This document shows, one piece after another, positions 21,853 through 30,843 of a DNA stretch of 35,114 nt. The position numbers and the translations under genes were made by a program. Under the pieces are notes generated by a model. That model was not told the origin of the DNA. It made no database searches and saw only the letters and a program-made list of their open reading frames with translations. The stretch comes from Chromera velia (Eukaryota > Sar > Chromeraceae). Numbering within the stretch: the stretch's first letter is position 1; each line of letters begins with the position of its first letter. The DNA lies in NCBI GenBank assembly GCA_018398765.1, contig JAHBMJ010000321.1, forward strand, positions 94,905 to 130,018. Direction: 5' to 3'.

Positions 21853-21907
<55 letters not shown>
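21660..21907 (+). repeat. LINE 3' end with duplicated module and ATCA tail
   Basis: GC-rich 3' sequence contains a self-complementary stretch (GGGCGGGG at about 21709 and GCCCCGCCC at about 21740). Two copies of a GACATAGCGGG..GCCCTAG..GGAAC module follow at 21771 and 21832, each followed by ATCA units. The second copy leads into about 14 units of ATCA (21852-21907). Microsatellite tails are typical of several non-LTR clades. Confidence 0.75.
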
Positions 21908-23069
21908 CTATAGCGTTTAACGTATTTTATGTAGCTAGCTAGTGCAGAAGTCGTGGTACCGGATTATATATCAAATGATACATCTAGTGATACATGGGGG
22001 GCACTAATAAATCACTTATCACTTATCCTAACACTTATCACATGTAAATATATCACATGTAAAATATTAGAATTCTAAAAAATCAGTGAACTATATTAGA
22101 CGTAATTGGAGGCAATCAAGTAAAAAGAAATAGTAAGTATTCAACTTTTTTCTTTATCACATTTCCTCAGAAGAAAGCTGCTAGCAAAGCTGATGGCAGC
22201 TATACTAAGAACAAAGCTAGAAATGAAGTTGAGACGCATCTGCTAGTAGAGACGCTGCTCAGACGATCTCAGACGCATAATTAAAGAAAGACGCCTTGAT
22301 TTTTTTCTATGCATATGCAGGAATGAATGTACTTCTTTCTTCTTTCTTTTGGCGTCGTTTTCTTTGGCTGCCAGGGGATTGTTCTTCTTTCTCTTCAGCA
22401 TGGTCCTCAGCTAGATGGCTCGAGAGGAGGGTAACAGCAACATTAAAAGCGCCGACGGCCTCTCACTCTGTCTGGATGGATGGAAGTCATCTCTGTTTCT
22501 TCCACGCACTCTTCAGTGGGACGAGGACAGAAGGAAAAAGCGTCCTCCTATTCTCAGTCGACCCCTCACTTCGCACGCACCAAAAAAAGAACAGGAAAGA
22601 GATAGCGGGAAAAAAGAGAGAAAATGAGCAGCACAAGGAAGACAAACTTTTTTTGAATTATTAATATAATGAATTTGAATATGAATGTAACTTCGATCCT
22701 CTACATCCCTCCCTCACTCACTGAACATGGCCAACTACCTGCAGGACGCGACAGAACGATCTCTCTCTCTTTCTCTCTCACTTCCACATGTAGTATGTCA
22801 TGCACCTCCTTCTGCCGTCTAGCTGTCTCATCTGCAAAATGCAGACAGGCCATGCAGGGTCACACCCGCTTTCTAAGAGAAAGGACCACCATCCACACAA
22901 TGTATGCAGACTTCAACTTCTCGTGCACGAATTTCCTTTCTATTCCACACGCAGGCGCGCACGCATGAATAAGTGAGGAGAAAGCTTTGCTCCTCAGAGA
23001 CAACGTAAATCAGTGAATGAAGAACAAAAAAAACGGGGTCCGTTGTACCTCTGTGGACCAATCACTCAA
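21908..23069. other. Intergenic, no gene assigned
   Basis: The AT-rich stretch to about 22290 has no coding signal. A plus-strand open frame at about 22296-22664 has no recognisable domain. A minus-strand acceptor-like TTTTGCAG before 22831 starts an open frame (ETARRQKEVHDIL) that could be a last exon of the upstream glycohydrolase, but the junction phase and family match are weak. Confidence 0.35.
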
Positions 23070-23643
23070 TCACAATTCCTCGTGTCCCTTTCCTTTTTCC
23101 TCTTCTTGCACCATCGGCATTTTTGAAAGGTATCCCTCACACTTGTCCCAACTATTCAGACCTTCCTTCAGATGTCCCTCCCCTCCCTTCTCTTCCTTCC
23201 AGATGCCCTCAACACCATGCCACGCTCCCAGGACAGCGCCAATCACCACAGATCTGCTGGCATTGTCCCCCCCCACCATTGCATTGGCTCTCGCTGCCTG
23301 GGTGAATGAGTCTTTGTACTTCAAAATGATGTACAGGGAAGAGGGCATCGTCCCTTCTGTAGGACTAGCTTTGCCCACCTGCAGGAATACATGTTGCATG
23401 AATATTCGCATGAAGGTGTGATGGATCGAAGGGATACATGAGTGAATGAATGAATGCATGAATGGACAAAAAGAATGGATGGAACTTCTTTCACACGTCA
23501 TCCTAGCTCCAATCCCGAACCCGAAGTCTCACACGGATCGGAGAAACAGAAAAATAAAAGAGACTCCGAGCAGAAAGGGGCTTGCCCTCCTTACCTGTCC
23601 CCTTTCTTTGCTGTGTTTCTACCTTCATTCATGCCTTCCTTTG

Positions 23644-23686
<43 letters not shown>

Positions 23687-24274
23687 TTCCTGCCTGTTTC
23701 TTCGTTTGTCTATTTGTTCGTTCCTTCCCTTTTTCTTTGTTTCTCTTTTCTATTCGTCCTGGGTTTTCGAAGATTGTCCGAGAGCGTGCAATCAGTGAGG
23801 AGCCCTACATTCCTAACTTTCTTTCTTTCTTGGCCCATTAATTTATTCTCTCTTCCTTCCTTTCTGTTCTTCATTCCACCTTTCGGTATTGCATTCTTTC
23901 GTTCATTCGTTCGGTTTCCATTCGTCTGCACTTGACCTTGGCGCTTTCTGTAGCTCTGCTTTCCTTTCTCTTTCGTCTTTCCTTCTTTCCTCTCTCTTGT
24001 CACTCCCACTGACAGACAGACAGATAGACCTTGATGGGCTCCGTCTTGCCAACGTCCCACAGACGGGCCATTGACGTCATCGCGAGGTCATCCACAAATT
24101 CCTCCTTCCCCAAGGGTCGAGAGGGATCCATCACCTCGTTGTATTTGTCCACTGCCTTCTTTACCTGCATGTGTGCAGTGCAGGAACGCAAGCAGGAATT
24201 GTGGAGCGCTTCACAGAGAGGCAGAAAGCGAAGGGAAACGGCTTTGAGGAGCTGGGCATGTTTTTCTTGTGCAG

Positions 24275-24318
<44 letters not shown>

Positions 24319-25353
24319 TCTCGCGACAAGCACAAGGGGTTCTGCAGGTGATCTAGACTCTGCGGAAACAGAACACCAACCCCCCCCCTATGCATGGTGG
24401 GTGGACAAAAACTTTCCGGTCTCGGACAAAAAGAGAATTCTGCATGGAGCCTAATTGATTGATCCACAAAGAAAGCCCAGAGTCAAAACCATTCCGACCC
24501 CCCCCCCCACCAAGGAGGGTGACTCAAATCTCGAACGGACCTGCGCACTGATAAAAGGATTCTTCATTTTTTTCTCCACGGCCTCCATGGCTACTTCAGG
24601 AGATTCCCCCAAGTAAACAATTCTGTGCATCATGCGTGCGAAGAACTCCCCTCCATCTAGAGCCTCTCTGTTCCTGTGGGTGAACATCAAATCGCGTGCA
24701 GCCTTTGCGGCAGCGTCCTCATCGTCATAGGCAGCCGGAAGGGGGGCGCCTCGGAAGGCCATTGCGTTGGACACCCCCCCCAGCATCGCGTCTTTGTTCT
24801 GTGCGAGAGTCGAGATGTCCGTTGACTGCACTTGTTGGAGCGCGGCCTTCGTCTGGGTGTCAATCCACGCCCCCCACGTTCCGGGGGCAAATTTCTGCTG
24901 CCACCAGGGAAGGAGATTTTTGAGGTCGACTGATTGGTTCTTCTGCTTGTGTGTCTGTGATAGATACTCCAGCATGATTTCGTTGTACAAACCGTAGTCT
25001 GTGTTGTCTCCTTTCTTCTGCCCGGGGTGATAATTCCGCCTTCCCCACCCCACACCGTGAGTGGTGCCCCCCATCTGTTCCCCCGGTCCTAGGTACTTCT
25101 CTATCGGCTTGCCCCCATACGCCTCTTTGATCGCCTTCGCATCGTACTCGTAGTGACTGCCCAGACAGAGGGCGTCCGCGACCAAGGCACCAAAGAACGC
25201 TCCCTTCACTCTGGACACTCTGGAAGGTGTCTCCGCAGAGGAGACTTTCGTGAGGGCAGCAGAGCACAGAGAGAGAATGGAGACATGAAGAAAACGGGAA
25301 CGTGGCAGTAAAACAGAGGCTTTCCTGAGGATCATTCGATTTGATCGCTGCAT
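23070..25353 (-). CDS. ADP-ribosylglycohydrolase family protein (J1-crystallin-like), 3 or more exons
   Basis: The ADP-ribosylglycohydrolase family removes ADP-ribose from proteins or related substrates; the substrate here is unknown. Exons: 24541-25353, 24030-24164 and 23378 downward, all joined in phase 0. Family hallmarks are VKGAFFGALVADALCLGSHYEYD near the start, GDNTDYGLYNEIMLEYL (metal-binding acidic region) and AMVGGDNASRSVVIGAVLGA in exon 3. The GGDNxxR form is closer to the crystallin J1/plant-like branch than to the classic GGDTDT branch. The first in-frame ATG (25353) gives a basic then hydrophobic leader (FLHVSILSLCSAALTKVSSA), suggesting a signal or transit peptide with possible cleavage after residue 40. 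The C-terminus is uncertain: reading through gives a stop at 23070, but the sequence after HGVEGI becomes low-complexity, so a donor and a further exon are possible. Confidence 0.85.
23649..23683. repeat. TC dinucleotide tract in glycohydrolase intron 2
   Basis: A plus-strand TC run, which is GA-rich in the transcript sense. It lies between the exons at 24030 and 23378 with TTTC-type units around it. Confidence 0.85.
24276..24318. repeat. CA/GA tract in glycohydrolase intron 1
   Basis: A CA run then a GA run on the plus strand, which is (TC)n(TG)n in the transcript sense. It lies about 110 bases upstream of the ACATGCAG acceptor of exon 24030-24164. The order matches the tracts in the CPSF73 and HDAC introns. 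Confidence 0.9.
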
Positions 25354-26104
25354 TTTGTCGTCCGTGTCTGTTCTGTTAATTTGATTCTGTAAGACGACCG
25401 GGGGCCTCTTATTAAGAACGTCCTGTCTCCTCGGTCGCAACACTTCCTGATGCTAGCTTGTCTGCTGGTCTCCAGAACGGCGAGTGAACTTGTGAGGAGG
25501 AGCTTTAGGCTTTACAGTTGACTTTCCTTCTGTCAAGGAGGAGCCTCCGAGGAGGGTCTGCGGGCAGACCACCAATCTCCAACTCACCAAACCTCAGTGA
25601 TGGGCGCTCGCATGGTGCGCCTGCATGCATGAAGGCTGCAAACTTTTTGTCATGCAGCCCTTGCATGGAGATGGCCGGCCGACCGATCGAAATGTTCGCA
25701 ACATGCATGCATTTCGGAACTTCGGGGTCTCATTCCCTTCGCAGAGTTCACTGCAAACTTCAGACTTACAGATATTAATACTCAAGACGAAGCAATCCTC
25801 TGTGTGCATTGAGTGTGGGTGCAGTCAGCCTTTTTTTGTCGAGATTGGGAGGTGCGCAATTTCGGGATAGATCTGTCTTGCGGATCTTCTCAAGGAGGCG
25901 GGACCGAGCTAAGATTCATACCTGTCTGCTCCGTCCGAAGACCGAAAGTTTGCTCAGGAAAAAAAGTGCATCTTTTTCATCAGACGCGTTTGTTGCTCGG
26001 CATTCAGCTGACTGTTCGCCCTCTGACACGTGAGCGCAACGCAATACAACCCCGCAATCCTGAAGACAGATCTGCGGTATGCAGCTCCGCACTTGGAGAG
26101 CAGA
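25354..26104. promoter_or_regulatory. Divergent promoter region, glycohydrolase / mannosyltransferase
   Basis: About 750 bases separate the first in-frame ATG codons of two oppositely oriented genes. Two perfect TGCATGCA palindromes occur at 25622-25629 and 25704-25711, with further GCATG cores around them. A palindrome GGTCTGCGGGCAGACC lies at about 25553-25568. TGCATGCA is a known target of some apicomplexan AP2 proteins; any role here is inference. Untranslated leaders of both genes must also lie here. Confidence 0.5.
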
Positions 26105-27313
26105 ATGGTTCACGCCTTCGCACTCGGCCGCATCTTGGAGCACGAAGAGGTCCAGAGACAACTTTTCAAGAAGCGCCTTTCGAGTCGAAAAATGCCAGTG
26201 ACCTCAGTGAGACCCCAACAAAAAGTTCGCACAACGGCGGTGGCAGGTGTGTTGTTCGTAGCTGTTTTGATTTCCATCGTTGTCTTTCTCCGATTCGCCC
26301 TGCTGCGGGGAGAGCCTACGCTAAGCACCGCTGCTCTTCCCATGCCTGTCATCTCCAGCACAAGGGGAGACACCCCCCCCACTCACCACGAATCCTCCCG
26401 CGTCACGCGGAGACGGCAAACTGAGTCCGTCTCCGTCTTTGCTGACGATGAGCCTGTCGATCTCTCTATCCCGCAACTCCCCTCAGCCTTCGTGCTCCTG
26501 ACCCGTAAAAGCGAACTTCCAACAGCAGTGCAGGCCCTCGAATCCCTCGAGGCCTCCTTCAATGCCCAGACAGGGGCCCGTTACCCTCTAGAGATTTTCC
26601 ACGACGATCTTCAAGAAGAAGACCAACAGCGAATCAGAGAAACCATGTGGAAGGCGAGGAACGCATCCTCTGCCAATGCACCTCCCCCCTCTGTATCCTT
26701 CCACAGACTCGACTTCTCCTGGAGACCTGCACCCCCCCCTCCAGGCCAACCCCCTTACCCGGAGCGTCTCCCCGAATTCCCCGGAAAGTCCTCCTGGGGT
26801 TACAGGCACATGTGCAGATTCTTCGCATTCGAGATGCCCTCACACGCAGCTCTCCAGAAATACAGGTCAGTCAGAAAGCGGCCTAGAGCACTTGGGGTTG
26901 CATGAAGTGATGCTCACCTCCGCGATCGGACATGGAAATCTGAATGAACACCCTCCCCTCCCTCCACTGGGAAAATTTCTGCTTTTTCCCAGAAGTCATG
27001 AAAGATAGAAGAGAACTATAATGGGAGAGGAGGGCAGTGAATGCAAGGAGAACAAAGTCTGAAAATGGGGTACTGAAATGGCGTGATAAGTTTCCGGGCA
27101 AAGATCATAGAAATGATGTGAGGGAGTGAAGGAGAAGAAAGGCAGTGAAAAGAGGGGGCAGTTCAGGAAGGCAACAATGAAACGATTTCACATGAACCCG
27201 TCAATGCTTTCAAACGGATTGGATCCCTCCATGCTACGGTTCACTGCAAGTGGAATCCGTTTCTGTCTCCTCTTTCTAACTCTGTTTTTCTCTCCTCCCT
27301 CTGTGTGTGTGTG

Positions 27314-27354
<41 letters not shown>

Positions 27355-28802
27355 GTGTGTGCAGATACGTTTGGCGCATAGACGGGGACGCCCTGTACAT
27401 CTGCCCGATGGCTTTGGAGCGGGATCCCTTCCGGGTGATGCAGCAGAGGGGGGGGGCGTACGGGTGGACAGTGACGATGTACGAGGAGCCTCGCAGGAGT
27501 GCGGACAGTCTCTGGAAGGCCGTGAGGGATTTTGCAGAGGTTGAAGAGCGTAGAGGGGCCCTGCCGGGGGGGCGTGCGTCAGTTCGGCGATTGTACAAAA
27601 AGTGGGGGACTGTGTGGGGGTCATACAGCAGGTGTCATTATTGGAATAATTTCGAAATTTTAGATCTGGAACCGTTCCGTTCGGATTCATGGAAGAGACT
27701 TGCGAAACACTTGGAAGATGAAGGGGGGGTTTGGAGAGATAGGTGGGGCGATGCTCTGATCCGCACTCTGGGGGTTGCTCTTTTGTTTGACGATTCCGAA
27801 GTGCTTCAATTTGGTCATGTGGGATATAACCACCAGGGGGTCTGTCGTGACCCGTGTGGGAGGGCTTCGCGCAGGGGGGGCGGGATGTTTGCATTGCCTC
27901 CTGAAAGAATGGACAGATTGTGCAGTCGTGAAGTTTCAGGAGATGGACGTCAAGTCGGATTCTGTGCGTCTTTTTTTTGTCGAATCTGTGAAGCCGAGTC
28001 TGGCAAGGGGAGGATCTTTTGTTTTATAGGTATTGGCGTTGGTACTTTGGTCCTTTTGACCCCTCTGTTGTGTCTGCTCCGTCTTTTTGTCCTCTCTCTG
28101 GTCGTTCCTCATTCTTTTCTCGACGAGGGGGAGGGAGGGAAGGGGGCGTCTCTTTCCTTGAGAGAAAGAAGGGGAGCCTCAGGGGGGGGTTCGTCTCAGT
28201 GGAGTAGGGAGGCTGTTGCTTTTCTCTGTTGTGCATCCAGGGGAGGGGGTGTAGAGGGGAGGAGGGACTCACTGTGGGTGCGTTTGTGTCGTCTTTTTGG
28301 CCGTCCGAGAGGTGCAGGGAATCAGAACCGGGGGACGCCTTTCGCCCCTCTTTCGAGTGGGACGCCGGGCAGGGGGAGAAACAAGAGGCCCGGCGCACAG
28401 GCTTCGAGAGAGAGTGGGGTGGAGGGGGATGGAGAGAGTCATTTGCTGGGGGGGTTGGAGCGCAGCATGAGTAGTGATGGACTCCGAATGGATGCGAGAA
28501 TGGCTCCATCACCGGAAGGTGAGCTCGACAGAGGAGGGGGAGAGATGGCATCAGGAGGGGGGGCGACAAACGGTTCATCCTTGTGGAGAGGGGCACAAGG
28601 GGGTGTAATTCATGGTCAGGTACAGCATCGAGGCCCAGACAATGCGATCACGAATTCAAATCACCTGGACTCGGAAGAGTTGTCGTCTTTTATTTCTGAA
28701 AAGGAGAAGAATCAAAAGGCTGTTCCTCTCTATGGTTGTGAAAGGCAAAAGGAAACAAGAAGGGAAAGAAGTCTAACAAATTTGAGTCAACAAAAAACGT
28801 GA
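26105..28802 (+). CDS. KRE2/MNT1-family (GT15) alpha-mannosyltransferase, type II membrane protein
   Basis: Family members transfer mannose in the Golgi during protein glycosylation. Exon 1 is 26105-26865 and exon 2 is 27365-28802, joined in phase 2 (donor GTCAGTCAG, acceptor GTGTGCAG). An alternative start at 26192 would shorten the cytoplasmic tail. One hydrophobic anchor (AVAGVLFVAVLISIVVFLRF) and a Pro/Ser/Thr stem are followed by the catalytic domain: AFVLLTRKSEL, SWGYRHMCRFFAFEMPSH, YVWRIDGDALYIC (metal site; fungal enzymes have EPD), YSRCHYWNNFEILDLEPFRS (putative catalytic Glu), DRWGDALIRTLGVALLF and HVGYNHQGVC. The domain ends near 27860, but the frame stays open for about 310 more codons. 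That extension includes a second hydrophobic stretch (about 28010-28110) and a Gly/Arg/Ser-rich tail. The extension may be genuine or may hide an intron. Confidence 0.87.
27301..27352. repeat. GT tract before GT15 exon 2
   Basis: A GT run with a few GCGT units follows TTTCTCTCCTCCCTC and ends 12 bases before exon 27365, in TTTGCGTGTGTGCAG. The microsatellite makes up most of the 3' end of the intron. Confidence 0.9.
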
Positions 28803-29070
28803 TATTAAAAATCAGTTTTAAAAAATCTATCATTGTTTGATTCTAGGTTTGATTCGTAGTTTAATGCATTAATAACTAAATTTAAAATGAATCTAGAAGT
28901 GAATTGAAGTTGGATCATTAATTGAGTATTCAAATTATGCTGGACACCGTAGGTTGAACGCTTGGCATTGGGACAGGAGCTAGCTAGGTTAATCCTCCAG
29001 ACATTAATCCTCTTCTGTCTTATCCTAATGCTGAACAACCATTTATAAAAGAGTGTTCGATCTTTGGATC
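28803..29070. other. AT-rich downstream flank of GT15 gene
   Basis: Composition drops abruptly from GC-rich coding to AT-rich right after the stop codon. No gene or RNA is recognised. Confidence 0.5.
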
Positions 29071-30073
29071 TAGGCTCCCCATATATATAAAAAAATAAAA
29101 AAGTTAATTGCCTAAAATCATTTTTATATATTTTTTTGTGTGTGTCAAGCAGACACTTCAAGCTCAAAGCTCCAAACCTATATTCAACTTTGAAAAAATA
29201 TTATTTAAAAAAACTAATTCGGGTTTTTGCCTACATTGGAACTATAGTGTGTCACAATGAGAATTTGTAGAACCTTTTGTATCACAATAATTTGTGACAC
29301 AATAATTATCATTTTAAGAACTTTTAACTGATTCAATTAAATCATACTTCTGTGTGAAAAAAATAGTTGTAGATGGCGTGTTTATGGTGTTTGGCGTGGC
29401 TTGATACGCGTCGGGGGGCCCAATTCAATATGTTTGCGGCCAGATACAGCCAGATTACCACAATAGGCTGTCAATAGCGGTACTCCCCTCACACCATCCA
29501 GTTACTACAGTTCGGTTACCAATTTGATGGTAACTAAAAGCCTTCTGAGAAGGGCTAGTAGTTACTCCTAACAGCACAGTGTAAGTGAGTGACTGAGTGA
29601 GTGCATGAGTAAGTGAGTGAGTGAGTGAGTGAGTGAGTGAGTGAGTGAATGTGTGGATGAGTGAGTGCGTGAGTGAGTAAGTGAGTGAGTACTTGATAGA
29701 GTGAGGTAAATGAATGAGTGAGGTGAGTGAGTGATTTAGTGAGGTGAGTGAATGCGAGTGAATGTGAGTCAATGCAAGTGAATGAGTGAATGAGTGAATA
29801 TGGAAGAGCAATCCAAACTTCAACGACTCTGAATTAAGACTTCAAATCACTTTAAAAGTTTAGGTTCACTTAAATTTTTGTCTAACAATTTCATCATACC
29901 TAAGTTGCTCTAACTATTTAAAATTTATCATACTTATTGTGACACAATTGTTTGTGTGACTGGTACTAGTGTATAGGGTATTGTATCACAATTTGAATTG
30001 TGTCACACTATAGTTTCAGTGTATTTTTGCCTAAATTTATTTTTTCTTTTTTTTACATACTATGGGGAGCCTA
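29071..30073. mobile_element. Palindromic AT-rich element (MITE-like)
   Basis: A perfect 13-base inverted repeat (TAGGCTCCCCATA) bounds the element at 29071-29083 and 30061-30073. Inner arms are also inverted. AACTATAGTGTGTCACAAT at 29240-29258 matches the complement of 29998-30016 with one difference, and blocks around TGTGACACAATAA pair further in. The centre (about 29583-29800) is a degenerate TGAG/TGAA tetranucleotide array. No protein is coded. No target duplication is clear, so mobility is inferred from symmetry. Confidence 0.6.
29583..29800. repeat. TGAG tetranucleotide array
   Basis: About 50 imperfect GTGAG/TGAA units, most regular at 29604-29650. Open frames through it are repeat read-through. 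Confidence 0.85.
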
Positions 30074-30280
30074 TATATATACTAGTATATATAGCTTTCG
30101 ATTATATCATAATTTGTTTGTTAATAACCTTAGTATACCTATAGTAGTATACTTGATGATACAATGATTATCATTACAATGAAAGGAATGGAGTGATTCC
30201 GAATTTTACTAGTTCCGAAAGAAAGAGTCTCTTAGATAGAAAAATAGTTGGCCTGGAAATATACGCCGTCACTTCACCTG

Positions 30281-30507
30281 CGTTACATTATGAGGTTGTA
30301 GGCATTGTCAGAGCTGCACGTAGTGTGCGCATATCGAGCGTATGGTGCATATGTATGTGCATGCATGCATTGTATTAATTGGTTCGCATGCAAGTCAATT
30401 CAGAAGTACAGTCTCGCCTGTGTGTAAGACTAAAGAGAAGTACGAACAATGCATGTCCGACCTTCAGATCTTATAGCCCCGTACGTTAGCAGCGCCATAA
30501 CTCTACG
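30281..30507 (+). repeat. Left LTR-like direct repeat (227 bp)
   Basis: Aligns without gaps to 32349-32575, differing at 11 sites, all transitions. It begins CGTTACATTA and ends ATAACTCTACG. It contains ATGCATGCAT and TATTAATT stretches that could hold promoter signals, but none is certain. Confidence 0.88.
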
Positions 30508-30519
30508 TGGCAGCAGAGT
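30508..30519 (+). promoter_or_regulatory. Primer-binding site, initiator tRNA-Met-like
   Basis: TGGCAGCAGAGT starts at the first base after the left repeat. TGG pairs with the tRNA CCA end. AGCAGAG equals the acceptor-stem complement of eukaryotic initiator tRNA-Met. Only the discriminator position (C for T) differs from the expected TGGTAGCAGAG. Confidence 0.78.
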
Positions 30520-30843
30520 AGGTCGGTCAGGGACCAATCTATTCTGTTCATGATCAGAGACGAATCTCTGTATCGTTGAACGGCAGACGGCAGGCATTCT
30601 TTCGCACCAGACGACGATCTTCTCTGGATGCATTGAGTCTGTTCGCTTTTCAGAGTTCTTGTAGGTCTTTCTCTTGTTGTTGCGATGACGTTGAGGCCAC
30701 ATAGAGAAGTGGGCCCGATTTTCTGTGCAATTGCGTTCCTCGTGAAGAGTGTAGAGGAACTGAAGGACGTCTCCGTTGCGACCCTCGATGACCGATAGTA
30801 TTACGAGTCTGTTTGTCTTCTTCTGTCCGGAGTCGCTGAAGAA

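Larger units (their letters stand above)
18897..21907 (+). mobile_element. Decayed non-LTR (LINE-type) retrotransposon
   Basis: Reverse-transcriptase blocks appear in order on the plus strand. They are a fingers segment with NPRKAAGKDGMPPGMLK, then TFVDFTRVF, the KQGGPSDPSLYSVY turn, and FADNT in place of the usual FADDT. Next comes a C-terminal CCHC knuckle with HLVTKC, and finally a 3' end of short repeated modules and (ATCA)n. The frame is broken by stops and shifts, for example at 19355 and near 20144, so the copy is dead. No endonuclease domain is visible upstream, which suggests 5' truncation near 18900. The AT-rich flanks differ in composition from the neighbouring genes. Confidence 0.85.

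Noticed and set aside
22296-22664. Plus-strand open frame of 122 codons
   Set aside because: No recognisable domain, splice partner or coding bias; kept only as part of an unassigned interval.
25813-26424. Plus-strand frame overlapping the GT15 start
   Set aside because: Out of frame with the membrane anchor and the catalytic domain; Arg/Ser/His-rich shadow.
27188-27894. Minus-strand frames opposite GT15 exon 2
   Set aside because: Proline-rich shadows of a G-rich coding strand with no domain.
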